NCBI GenBank assembly: GCA_963696665.1
Contig: CAVOLE010000030.1
Coordinates: 59,124-123,123, forward strand
Reading direction: 5' to 3'
Origin: Roseiarcus sp963696665
GTDB taxonomy: Bacteria > Pseudomonadota > Alphaproteobacteria > Rhizobiales > Beijerinckiaceae
DNA length: 64,000 bases
The position numbers and the translations under genes are program-made. Under the pieces are notes generated by a model. It was not told the origin of the DNA. It searched no databases and saw only the letters and a list, made by a program, of their open reading frames with translations. Below, in pieces: positions 9,528 through 17,191 of the stretch. Each line of letters begins with the position of its first letter. Position 1 is the stretch's first letter.

Positions 9528-10799
9528 ATGGCCAACTCTCGTCCCTCGAAGCCCATGTCTCGCGCCTCGATCGCCATCGCGGCGTTCTCGACGGTGGTGG
9601 AATGGTACGATTTCACCCTCTATCTTTACCTCGCCACGGTGTTGTCGCGGGTGTTCTTCGGCCCCGGCGGGACGGCGCTCAACACGACTCTGGCTGCATT
9701 CGCAATCGCCTATTTTTTGCGACCGCTCGGCGGCGTTTTCTTTGGCCATATCGGGGATCGATTCGGGCGCCGGCGCACGATGCTCTTGTCGGTCGCGCTC
9801 ATGACCGTGACGATGTTCGGCACGGCCTTGCTGCCGACCTACGCTCAAGCGGGCGGAGCGGCTGGCTGGCTTCTCTTCACTCTTCGCTGCGTCATGGGGT
9901 TTTCGGTCGGCGGCGAGTACAATGCGGTTGTCGCCTATCTGCTCGAAGCCGCGCCTCGCACGCGGCGCGGCTTGGTTGCGTCGATGGCCTCCGCGTCGAG
10001 CGAGATCGGGGGACTGTTCGCAGTCGGCGTCTGCTTGGTGACCGTGAGTTCGATGAGCTCCGCAAGTTTGGAATCGTGGGGATGGCGCATCCCTTTTCTC
10101 GTCGGCGCCGCTCTCGCGGGGAGCGTGGGCGTCGCCCGCACGACGATGCAGGAATCGCCCGAGTTCGAACGGCAGCAGGCGAGCGGCACCGTGCCAAAGC
10201 GTCCGCTGCTTGACGCGCTGACCAACCAGCGCCTCGGCATTCTCAGGGCCTTCGCCATCTCCGGCTTGGGATCGATCACCTATTATGTCGGGATCACCTA
10301 TGTGCCCGCATTCCTGGTTTCCGTTGGAAAGCTCAATGAGAGCGAGTCGCTTCGGCTCTCCACAGCCGCCGCGATCGCGGTCATCGTCGTCACGCCCTTT
10401 GCAGGGATGTTGTCTGACCGGCTTGGCCGGAAGCCTGTTCTGATCTCGCTCTGCGCGTTAAGCGCGATCCTACCCGTGGCGCTCTTTTATTGGATGGCCC
10501 AGGGCTCGCCGTCCTACGCGCTTTGGGGAGCCTTGATCCTCGCTGGCGTCGCGGGCGCGATCAGCGCCGTCGGCGCGATCACGACCGCCGAACAATTTCC
10601 AGGGGAGGGCCGCATCAGCGGTCTGGCGCTCGGGGCGACGTCGGCCACCGCCATCTTCGGCGGCCTCACTCCCTATGTCGCCCAGGTGCTGACGGAACGA
10701 ACCGGTTCGACAATGGTCCCGGGCGCCATGATCGCGGTCGTGGCCGTCCTGGTTCTGCCGATCCTGGCGACTTTGCCTGAGACGGCGCCCACGAAATAG
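9528..10799 (+). CDS. MFS transporter, metabolite:H+ symporter (MHS) family
   Basis: Inner-membrane symporter of the major facilitator superfamily, closest in pattern to the metabolite:proton symporters (ProP, KgtP and ShiA-like). About 423 residues with 12 hydrophobic segments. Diagnostic blocks are STVVEWYDFTLYLYLA in TM1, FGHIGDRFGRRRTML in the TM2-3 loop, MGFSVGGEYNAVVAYLLEAAP in TM4 and the second-half loop GMLSDRLGRKPVL. The ATG at 9528 is chosen because WYDF then falls at the usual distance from the N terminus; a TTG at 9516 is possible. It stands alone on the plus strand and ends just before a strong hairpin. The substrate is probably a dicarboxylate, amino acid or osmolyte but cannot be assigned. 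Confidence 0.9.
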   Translation: MANSRPSKPMSRASIAIAAFSTVVEWYDFTLYLYLATVLSRVFFGPGGTALNTTLAAFAIAYFLRPLGGVFFGHIGDRFGRRRTMLLSVALMTVTMFGTALLPTYAQAGGAAGWLLFTLRCVMGFSVGGEYNAVVAYLLEAAPRTRRGLVASMASASSEIGGLFAVGVCLVTVSSMSSASLESWGWRIPFLVGAALAGSVGVARTTMQESPEFERQQASGTVPKRPLLDALTNQRLGILRAFAISGLGSITYYVGITYVPAFLVSVGKLNESESLRLSTAAAIAVIVVTPFAGMLSDRLGRKPVLISLCALSAILPVALFYWMAQGSPSYALWGALILAGVAGAISAVGAITTAEQFPGEGRISGLALGATSATAIFGGLTPYVAQVLTERTGSTMVPGAMIAVVAVLVLPILATLPETAPTK

Positions 10800-10802
10800 G
10801 GG

Positions 10803-10825
10803 CGCGCGCCCGCGCCGGGCGCGCG
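10803..10825 (+). terminator. GC hairpin after the MFS gene
   Basis: A perfect 10-bp stem (CGCGCGCCCG / CGGGCGCGCG) with a 3-base loop begins 3 bases after the MFS stop. There is no good T-run (TCAACTTT follows), so it may act as a terminator only partly or with Rho. Confidence 0.55.
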
Positions 10826-10894
10826 TCAACTTTGCGCCCGTGGCGCGGTGGTTGTCCGCGTGATACCGCGTCTCTTGGGGGCAGGAGGAACGCG

Positions 10895-11179
10895 ATGAAG
10901 CGAGAGGGCGTTCGAGACCCGAGCGACGTCTTCAAGACCGCGGCCCATTGGCGCATGCGAGCCGAAGAAATGCGGACGCTGGCCGACGACTGTGTGGATC
11001 CGACGGCAAGAGCGATGATGCTCAGAATCGCGGCTGATTATGACCGTCTCGCCAAGCATGCGGACAACCGGGCTTCGCAGGACGCGGTGCTGCTGAGAAC
11101 CGCCGCGGACTATGAGCGGCTGGTCAAGCACTCTGTGGCTTCCGAAACCGAAATTCATCCCGGCCAAAAGAAGGTTTGA
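10895..11179 (+). CDS. Small conserved Rhizobiales-type protein with a duplicated motif
   Basis: 94-residue soluble protein starting at the ATG at 10895, 5 bases after a strong GGAGGAA ribosome-binding site. It contains HWRMRAEEMRTLADDCVDPTARAMMLRIAADYDRLAKHAD and then a second, shorter copy of the end, LLRTAADYERLVKHS. This helical motif (W-RAEE-R-LA, then M-RIA-DYDRLA) occurs in many short uncharacterised alphaproteobacterial proteins. The internal repeat suggests a small helical bundle. Function unknown. It stands alone between the MFS gene and the oppositely oriented FAD oxidase. Confidence 0.72.
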   Translation: MKREGVRDPSDVFKTAAHWRMRAEEMRTLADDCVDPTARAMMLRIAADYDRLAKHADNRASQDAVLLRTAADYERLVKHSVASETEIHPGQKKV

Positions 11180-11209
11180 CGTGGCTCGCGGCTGCAGCGC
11201 CGCCAAAGC

Positions 11210-12850
11210 TCACGGGACGAGCACGCCGGGGTTCATGATCCCGGCCGGGTCCAGCGCGCTCTTCGCCGCGGCGAACGCTTTGCCGAAGAGGTCGGGGCGC
11301 TGCGCGCGATACCACGGCATATGGTCGCGGCCCACCGCGTGATGGTGGGTGATCGTGCCGCCGGCCGCGATCAGCGCGTCGGAGGCGCGCGTCTTGATGC
11401 GCCGCCATTGCTCGATGAGCCGGCCTCGATCGCCAAGCACGTTGAACGTGTAATAGACCGCCGGCCCATCCGGGTAGACATGAGTGAAGCGGGTCGAGAC
11501 GGATCCCTTGCGGCCGGTCGCCTCGACGAGCGCGTCTTCGGTGGCCTTGCGCACGGCCTCGTGGAACGGCTCGAATTGATTCCAGGTGATGGCGGTCTCG
11601 AACGTGTCGTTGATGACGCCCATCGGCACGGTGAGCTCGCGTCCGTAGGGCATGCGAATGAAGGCGGTGCGCCAGCGTGAAGCCGCGGCTTCGTCTGAGT
11701 GACGCCGCCCGCCGTTGTCAGCCATGAGTTCGACCGCGCGCGCCATCCAGCCGTGCACGGGATGGTCGGCGGATTCGAAGGCGAGCACGAGCAAGCTCTC
11801 CTCATAGGCGTTGACGCCGTAGGTTCCCGCCTCGTGGTTGTCGATGACGCGCAGGTTCGACGGATGGAGACCCGCCTGCGAGACGGCGCGGACAGCCCGC
11901 GCGGCGGCGAAGAAATCGGGGAAACCGAACACCGCGTCGGCGCGGAAGCGCGGGCGCCCTTGCAGCCGCATCCACGCCTCGGTGATCACGCCAAGCGAGC
12001 CCTCCGAGCCGATCATCATGCGGTCGGGGCTGGGGCCCGCGCCCGAGCCGGGCAGGCGTCGCGACTCCATGATTCCCGCGGGCGTCACCGTGCGCAGGCT
12101 TTCGACGAGGTCGTCGATATGCGTGTAGAGGGTGGCGAAGTGTCCGCCCGAGCGGGTGGCGATCCAGCCGCCGAGGGTCGAGAACTCGAAGCTTTGCGGA
12201 TAATGGCGCAAAGCGAAGCCATGCGGCTTGAGGGCTGCTTCGATCGCGGGGCCCAGGATGCCGGCCTGGATGCGCGCGGCGCGGCTCACCGCATCCACTT
12301 CGAGCACGCGGTTCAGGCGCCGCATGTCGAGGCTGACTGCGCCCTTGTACGTGTCGCCGACGATCGGCTCGACGCCGCCCACGACCGACGAACCGGCGCC
12401 GAACGGAACGACGGCGATTCTCGCGCCGCTCGCCCAGTCGAACAATGCGGCGATGTCGGCTTCGGTTTCGGGCAGGGCGACCAAGTCCGGCGCATTGGCG
12501 TAGTCGCGCTGAAACGCGCGCACGGTCTCGGGATAGGACTTGCCATAGGTATGGAGGAGCCGCTCGTGCGGATCCTCCGTCAGCAAGCTGGCGAGGGAAG
12601 CGGGGGCTGAGATGCGCGGGCCCTTGAGCGTGATCTCTGAGGCTTGCGGCGGCGGGCCGGAAGCCCGCGGCTCGGCGCCGAGCTTCTCGGCGACGAAACG
12701 GAAGACGCGCGAGCGTTCGTCGTCGCTGAGGCCCTCGCCCTCACGCCCCCAGCCGTAGAATTTAAGATCTTTGCGCCATGCGTTCGCTCTACGATTACCG
12801 CCTACGGCACGCCCTCGATGGCCGGACGTCTGAACCCCATTGCGATCCAC
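11210..12850 (-). CDS. FAD-linked oxidase, alkylglycerone-phosphate-synthase-like
   Basis: Flavoprotein of the VAO/PCMH fold. The FAD-binding domain (roughly 110-290) contains PFGAGSSVVGGVEP, TLGGWIATRSGGHFATLYTHIDDLV and MMIGSEGSLGVITEAWMRLQ. The C-terminal cap ends with the HHHAVGRDHMPWY block typical of alkyldihydroxyacetone-phosphate synthase-like enzymes. The start is uncertain: the open frame reaches back to 12850 and overlaps the upstream gene by 49 bases, but family members begin near MxRKDLKFYGWG. An ATG at 12780 sits right there but one base out of frame, so a single inserted base at the start codon is likely. It lies downstream of a GFA-family gene on the same strand. The substrate is not known; plasmalogen synthesis is not expected here. 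Confidence 0.85.
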   Translation of the reverse strand: MDRNGVQTSGHRGRAVGGNRRANAWRKDLKFYGWGREGEGLSDDERSRVFRFVAEKLGAEPRASGPPPQASEITLKGPRISAPASLASLLTEDPHERLLHTYGKSYPETVRAFQRDYANAPDLVALPETEADIAALFDWASGARIAVVPFGAGSSVVGGVEPIVGDTYKGAVSLDMRRLNRVLEVDAVSRAARIQAGILGPAIEAALKPHGFALRHYPQSFEFSTLGGWIATRSGGHFATLYTHIDDLVESLRTVTPAGIMESRRLPGSGAGPSPDRMMIGSEGSLGVITEAWMRLQGRPRFRADAVFGFPDFFAAARAVRAVSQAGLHPSNLRVIDNHEAGTYGVNAYEESLLVLAFESADHPVHGWMARAVELMADNGGRRHSDEAAASRWRTAFIRMPYGRELTVPMGVINDTFETAITWNQFEPFHEAVRKATEDALVEATGRKGSVSTRFTHVYPDGPAVYYTFNVLGDRGRLIEQWRRIKTRASDALIAAGGTITHHHAVGRDHMPWYRAQRPDLFGKAFAAAKSALDPAGIMNPGVLVP

Positions 12851-13326
12851 GCGCGAAGCAGCTTCAGCATAAATTTTCCGGAGCGGCCGGGATAGTTGGC
12901 CATATCGTCGGGCAAAGTCACACCCGCCGGCCGCTCTGCGGTCATCAGCCGCATGCTCGCCCGGGGAATATTGTTCGGAAGGCGGCCGCGATAGATCGTA
13001 AGCCAGTGACCCACGGTGACGTCGACGAACATCGCGGTGTTACAACAGCGGGCGAACATCCGCCTTGTCGGCGAAGCCGGTTTCAGCCGTCGCTCCTCAA
13101 GAAGGTCTCCGCCTCGGCTGCAGCGTATTCGATCCTTGCGATAGAGAACGTAGTCCGTGCCGCCATCCTCGGCCAAGACAAAATCCGCGGTGGGCGCCGC
13201 CTGATGCCGGCGACCTGCTTCTTGGCAACTGGCGCAATAGCAAATGCCTCGCAAGATCGGCGCCCCGTCGATCTCAAGCTCGACTTTGCCACAGCGGCAA
13301 GGCGCCAAGATGCGCTCATTTGTCAT
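12802..13326 (-). CDS. GFA (CENP-V/GFA domain) family zinc protein
   Basis: 174-residue protein with the zinc-binding pattern of the glutathione-dependent formaldehyde-activating enzyme family: CRCGKVELEIDG near the N terminus, CYCASCQEAG (CxCxxC) and FARCCNTAMFVDV in the middle. Despite the family name, most such proteins have no proven activity on formaldehyde. The start ATG at 13326 (MTNERILAPCRCG) places the first Cys pair at the usual position. It is on the same strand as, and slightly overlapping, the FAD-linked oxidase open frame, so the two may be co-expressed. Confidence 0.85.
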   Translation of the reverse strand: MTNERILAPCRCGKVELEIDGAPILRGICYCASCQEAGRRHQAAPTADFVLAEDGGTDYVLYRKDRIRCSRGGDLLEERRLKPASPTRRMFARCCNTAMFVDVTVGHWLTIYRGRLPNNIPRASMRLMTAERPAGVTLPDDMANYPGRSGKFMLKLLRAWIAMGFRRPAIEGVP

Positions 13327-13401
13327 TTCAAATCACCGCTAATTGAGCCGAACCCGAGGTCGAGCGCTGTCGCATCATGGCGTGACAATCCTGTGGCATG
13401 G

Positions 13402-14970
13402 CTATTGCGCCTCCGCCGCTTGCCGCATCGCCGCCCAGACCGCGGCGACGTCCGCTTCCTCCGTCGCCAGCGCCCCGATCGAGACGCGCGCCATCCAGCC
13501 CCCGTCGAGGACGGCTGGCGTCAGATAGGCCGCGCCCGAGCGATTGACCGCCTCGACCCAGGCGGTTGTGTGGGCGTCGAGCGCCTCGCCTTCGAGACCT
13601 TTCGGCTCGTGGCGCACGCAGACGGTCTGCAAGGGAACCGGGGCGACGACGCGCCAGTCCGTAGTTGCGGCGACTTTTTCCCTAAGCCATTGCGCATTGG
13701 CCATGTCGCGCCTCAGCCGCTTCTGCAATCCGCTCACCCCCTGTTCGCGAATGACGAACCAGAGTTTGAGCGCCCGGAAGCGGCGCCCGAGCGGGATGCC
13801 CCAATCGCGCAGGTTCTTGACCTCATCATCGACCGAGGACTTGAGGAAGCTCGGGTTGGTCGACATCACCCGCATCAGATGCTCGGGATCGCGCACATAA
13901 TAGACCGAGCAGTCGAACGGCGCGCCGAGCCACTTGTGCGCGTTGATCACCAGCGAGTCCGCGCGCTCGACGCCCTCCCACATCCAGCGGCATTCGGGCA
14001 GGATCATCGCGCTGCCTGCCATCGCGGCGTCGACATGCAGCCAGATGCCGTGGCGCCGCGCGACCTCGGCGATCGCCGCGATCGGATCGATGGCCGTCGT
14101 CGCCGTCGTGCCGACCGTGGCGACGATCGCTGAAGGCAGGTCGCCGTTGGCGAGATCTTCCTTGACCATTTCGGCGAGCGCGTCGGCGCGCATCGCATAT
14201 TTCGCGTCGAACGGAACGAGGCGCAGATTGTCGCGGCCGAAGCCGGCTAGCAGCGCGCCCTTGTCGACCGAGCTATGCGCATGCGCCGACCCATAGACGC
14301 GGGGTGTGCGCCTTTCGCCCTGGAGCCCGCCGCGCGCCAGCGCGTAATTCGTCGCTCGCTCGCGGGCGCAAATGAGCGCGACAAGCGTGCTGGTCGAGGC
14401 GGTGTCCTGGATGACGCCGCTCCAGGCGGGCGAGAGGCCAAGCATCTGCCTGAGCCAATCGGTGACGACTTCCTCGATCTCGGTCACCGCCGGACTCGAT
14501 TGCCACGAGAGGCCGATCACGCCGAGGCCGGTGCTGACGAGGTCGCCGAGGATTCCGGCGTGCAGCGCGTTGGCGGGAAAATAGCCGAAGAAACGCGGAT
14601 GCTGCCAAAGCGAAAGGCCCGGAACGACGAGGCGATTGAGGTCCGCGATCGCCGCGCGAAAATCTTCCGGCTCGCCCGGCGGCGCGGGGGGCAGGGCGTC
14701 GCGGATCTCGCCGGGCCTGGTCTTCGCCATCACCGGCCGGTCGGCCAGGCTTTCATGATAGTCGGCCAGCCAGTCGATGAGCTCATGGCCATAGCGGCGG
14801 AATTCTTCAGGCGACACGAAGCGTCCTTGCAAGTTTACCGGATACGAGGCTGCATCACGGCTTGGCGGATTGAAGTCAACCGGTGCGATGCGCAGCCGCG
14901 GATCACCGGAGAGGCCGCGGCTTTCGGAAGAGGCGAGCGGCCCGGCCCAGCGAGCCTGCGCGTCGTGCAC
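13402..14970 (-). CDS. Aromatic-L-amino-acid decarboxylase family (group II PLP decarboxylase)
   Basis: PLP enzyme that removes the carboxyl group from an aromatic amino acid (Tyr, Phe, Trp or DOPA) to give the amine. Family landmarks: the N-terminal YGHELIDWLADYHESL, QHPRFFGYFPA, VIQDTASTSTLVALICARER, SAHAHSSVDKGALLAGFG, WLHVDAAMAGSAMILPE and the PLP-lysine block NAHKWLGAPFDCS, with the C-terminal GGWMARVSIGALATEEAD. The open frame starts at 14970, but the conserved region begins near residue 46 (NLQGRFVSPEEF), so the true start may be internal. The gene is intact at about 475-522 residues. No transporter or amine oxidase lies next to it, so its physiological role (amine production or aromatic amino acid catabolism) is open. 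Confidence 0.88.
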   Translation of the reverse strand: MHDAQARWAGPLASSESRGLSGDPRLRIAPVDFNPPSRDAASYPVNLQGRFVSPEEFRRYGHELIDWLADYHESLADRPVMAKTRPGEIRDALPPAPPGEPEDFRAAIADLNRLVVPGLSLWQHPRFFGYFPANALHAGILGDLVSTGLGVIGLSWQSSPAVTEIEEVVTDWLRQMLGLSPAWSGVIQDTASTSTLVALICARERATNYALARGGLQGERRTPRVYGSAHAHSSVDKGALLAGFGRDNLRLVPFDAKYAMRADALAEMVKEDLANGDLPSAIVATVGTTATTAIDPIAAIAEVARRHGIWLHVDAAMAGSAMILPECRWMWEGVERADSLVINAHKWLGAPFDCSVYYVRDPEHLMRVMSTNPSFLKSSVDDEVKNLRDWGIPLGRRFRALKLWFVIREQGVSGLQKRLRRDMANAQWLREKVAATTDWRVVAPVPLQTVCVRHEPKGLEGEALDAHTTAWVEAVNRSGAAYLTPAVLDGGWMARVSIGALATEEADVAAVWAAMRQAAEAQ

Positions 14971-15101
14971 AACCTATTTGTTGCAAATGACGAACAAAAG
15001 CCAGATAGTTGACGTGCAATGGAACAATAAAGCCGTGGTCGAGGTTTTGTTGGCGATATGGGCTAGTCGCGCGTCCAGCCGCACAAAGGACGCGCACTTT
15101 A

Positions 15102-15135
15102 CCCCGCACACGCCCCTAACGCGCGGGGCTTTTTG
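15102..15135 (+). terminator. Hairpin with T-run in the intergenic region
   Basis: CCCCGC pairs with GCGGGG and is followed by CTTTTT. No plus-strand gene lies upstream, so its role is unclear; it could sit in the leader of the small downstream frame. Confidence 0.3.
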
Positions 15136-15146
15136 CAGGCCAACCC

Positions 15147-15401
15147 ATGGCGTCTTCTCCTACAAGTCGAACGCGCCGGCCGAGCTTGAAAGCCGAAGAC
15201 GGCGCGGAATTTTTCGGCGCCGTCGAGAGCATTGAAAATGGCCGTCTTTTCCGGGCGAGCTGCCATGCCCGACGCGATCACGATGACCAAGTCGAGACGG
15301 AAATGCGTGAATTTCGCATATGCCCAAACGCGGCAGACGCTGAGAAATGGATAGCGCAAAAAGCGGCGCAGCGAGGCTTTCCTAGCTACAAGTTGCTGTG
15401 A
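15147..15401 (+). CDS. Small hypothetical protein
   Basis: 84-residue open frame: a short basic N terminus, then DGAEFFGAVESIENGRLFRASCHARRDHDDQVETEMREF and the end AADAEKWIAQKAAQRGFPSYKLL. The acidic/aromatic pattern and the end motif look protein-like, and the opposite-strand frame does not. The start is weak, with no clear ribosome-binding site. I do not recognise a family. It is convergent with the CDF transporter gene. Confidence 0.45.
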   Translation: MASSPTSRTRRPSLKAEDGAEFFGAVESIENGRLFRASCHARRDHDDQVETEMREFRICPNAADAEKWIAQKAAQRGFPSYKLL

Positions 15402-15432
15402 CGCTCTTGAGTTGATCGTGACTTCGGGACGC

Positions 15433-16413
15433 TTAGTCCGACCCCTTCTCAGCTTTCGTGAACGCGATGTTGCGGCCGTGCGCACGCACAGCTTCCCTGA
15501 AGCCAGAATGACTCTGAGGTTTGATAAACAGAGCGATCACCTCCGGGCGCTTTTCGCGAATGCGCGCTTCCAGCGACCGCACCGCCTCCTCGATCTCAGG
15601 CGTGCGCAACGCGTCGGCGAATTCGAGGCTGAGCGTGACGACGACCTGGTCGGGCGCAAGGTGAGTGGCGAGGACGCCATTTGCGCCCTCGACGCCGTCT
15701 TGGCTCTCGGCCAGGGCGAGGATCGATTGGGAGAGCTCGCTGCTGGCTTGTTCGCCAATCAAGAGGCCCTTGCTCTCCCGCACCAGAACCCAGCCGACGA
15801 GGGCAAGGACCAGGCCAACCAGGACCGAGGCGACGCCATCCGCGACCGGAAGATTGAATCTCGTGGCGAGGAGCGCGCCTGCCGCCGCCATTGCGATCCC
15901 AATGAGCCCAGCAGTATCCTCGGCGAGGACGATAAAACTTGGAGCGTCCTTGCTCTTCGTTATCGCCTCCCAGTATCCGAGGCCGCCTTTGGCCGCGCTG
16001 AATGCGCGTAAAGCGAGCACAAACGAGACGCCGTCGAACAAAGCTTCCGCGGCCAGCACGACATAGATCACGAGCGGCGAACTGATGTCGGCCGGGCTCA
16101 TTATGCGCCGCGCGCCCTCGAAAATCGAATAGCCCGCGCCGAGCGTGAAGAACAACAGGGCGACCACAAAGCTCCAGAAGTAAAGCTCCCGGCCGTGCCC
16201 GAGCGGATGGCGCGGATCCGGGCCGAGGCGCGAGCGCCGATAGCCGTAAAGCATCAATCCGCCGCTGCCGACATCGACGACCGAGTGAACGCCTTCGGCG
16301 GCCATAGCGGCGCTGCCGGTGAAGAACGCGGCGGCCAATTTGACGACAGCCACGAGCACATCGGCGATGAGCTCGACCCAGACGATGGTTTTGGAGGACA
16401 ATGTTTTCGGCAT
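15433..16413 (-). CDS. Cation diffusion facilitator (CDF) metal exporter
   Basis: 326-residue inner-membrane divalent metal/proton antiporter of the CDF family. Several hydrophobic segments are visible, with the metal-site motifs AEGVHSVVDVGSGG (TM2) and DPRHPLGHGRELYFW in the first loop, and DGVASVLVGLVLA in TM5. The C-terminal cytoplasmic domain (from about 210) has the ferredoxin-like pattern VEGANGVLATHLAPDQVVVTLSLEFADALRTPEIEEAVRSLEARIREKRPEV. Frame and length are normal. It stands alone; the metal (Zn, Co, Fe or Mn) cannot be told from the sequence. Confidence 0.9.
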   Translation of the reverse strand: MPKTLSSKTIVWVELIADVLVAVVKLAAAFFTGSAAMAAEGVHSVVDVGSGGLMLYGYRRSRLGPDPRHPLGHGRELYFWSFVVALLFFTLGAGYSIFEGARRIMSPADISSPLVIYVVLAAEALFDGVSFVLALRAFSAAKGGLGYWEAITKSKDAPSFIVLAEDTAGLIGIAMAAAGALLATRFNLPVADGVASVLVGLVLALVGWVLVRESKGLLIGEQASSELSQSILALAESQDGVEGANGVLATHLAPDQVVVTLSLEFADALRTPEIEEAVRSLEARIREKRPEVIALFIKPQSHSGFREAVRAHGRNIAFTKAEKGSD

Positions 16414-16777
16414 GGGCTCGCGACGCTAGGGATCGCCAGTAAGCGGCGACCGGGCGGTTGGTTCCTCATGCGCCAACGAAGCGCCCTTAGAACATGTCGC
16501 GTTCAGGCGCCCTCGTCATAGCGAGTTCGGGACCGGCCTTCGGCCGACCACGATGAATGAAACGGGTCGGCTTTCGGCCGGAATTCTGCGGTAGCGTTTG
16601 TCGCCGTCGGCAAGAGGTTGGTTTCTCAGTGATGCATCGAGCTCGTTTGCGAGTTGGACCCGGGACGCTTCGATGACCACGACTTGCGCGAGGAGCGGCG
16701 AGGCTCTGAAGCCTGCTTTTTAGGATTTCCTTTTTGTGAAGCGTCCTTGCCGGCGGCGTCTGCCTAAGGAGGTTGCG
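16414..16777. other. Gene-free stretch holding the left part of an IS110 remnant
   Basis: About 360 bases without a gene. The last 250 bases probably are the non-coding leader of the IS110-type element that follows (IS110 elements have long untranslated ends). A GGCCTTCGGCC hairpin and a similar GGCTTTCGGCC are visible near 16,538-16,582. Confidence 0.45.
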
Positions 16778-17000
16778 ATGGACGTGATCCATGACTGCGC
16801 CGCTGGTTTGGACGTTCACAAGGACACTGTGGTTGCCTGCGTGCGCACGATGTCCGGGGCGAAGGCGATGCGCGAATGCCGGACGTGCGCGACAAGGACT
16901 GACGGTCTTCTGGCCTTGCTCGAATGGCCGAGATCGAGCGGATGCTCGGTGGCGGCGATGGAAGCGACCGGCGCACGACCCGCTCAACCGAAACCCATGG
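16778..17000 (+). pseudogene. IS110-family transposase, N-terminal remnant
   Basis: Starting at the ATG at 16778, 6 bases after an AAGGAGG site, the product MDVIHDCAAGLDVHKDTVVACVR is the N terminus of the DEDD-type transposase of the IS110 family (AGLDVHKDTVVA holds the first catalytic Asp). Only about 70 residues remain before the frame runs into unrelated sequence and a repeat. The catalytic core and the C-terminal Ser domain are missing, so the element is dead. Confidence 0.8.
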
Positions 17001-17041
17001 ACCATCAATGCCATAGAGCCTAGTTTCTTTTTAGGAGCCAC

Positions 17042-17078
17042 AGGGCGTCGAAGACGCCCGTCCTTCCAGACGGGCTAT
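17042..17078 (+). repeat. REP-like palindromic repeat, copy A
   Basis: Two adjacent hairpins: GGGCGTCGAAGACGCCC followed by CCCGTC(N)GACGGG-like arms, ending in CTAT. Related copies lie at 30234-30272, 33829-33863 (inverted) and, half-size, 44681-44700. A further GGATCGCGTCGCTTCGCTCG-type repeat follows at 17124-17155, with a relative at 52586-52620. Confidence 0.6.
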
Positions 17079-17191
17079 GGCGACGAAGGGATCCAGGAGA
17101 ACATAGGGCCCCCTACGTTCCCCTGGATCGCGTCGCTTCGCTCGCGATGACGGCGACGGCGCCGTCTAAACGCGCCACGCTTTAGATAAAA

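Noticed and set aside
12778..14133. 451-codon plus-strand frame
   Set aside because: Antisense to the GFA gene and the aromatic amino acid decarboxylase; no recognisable motif.
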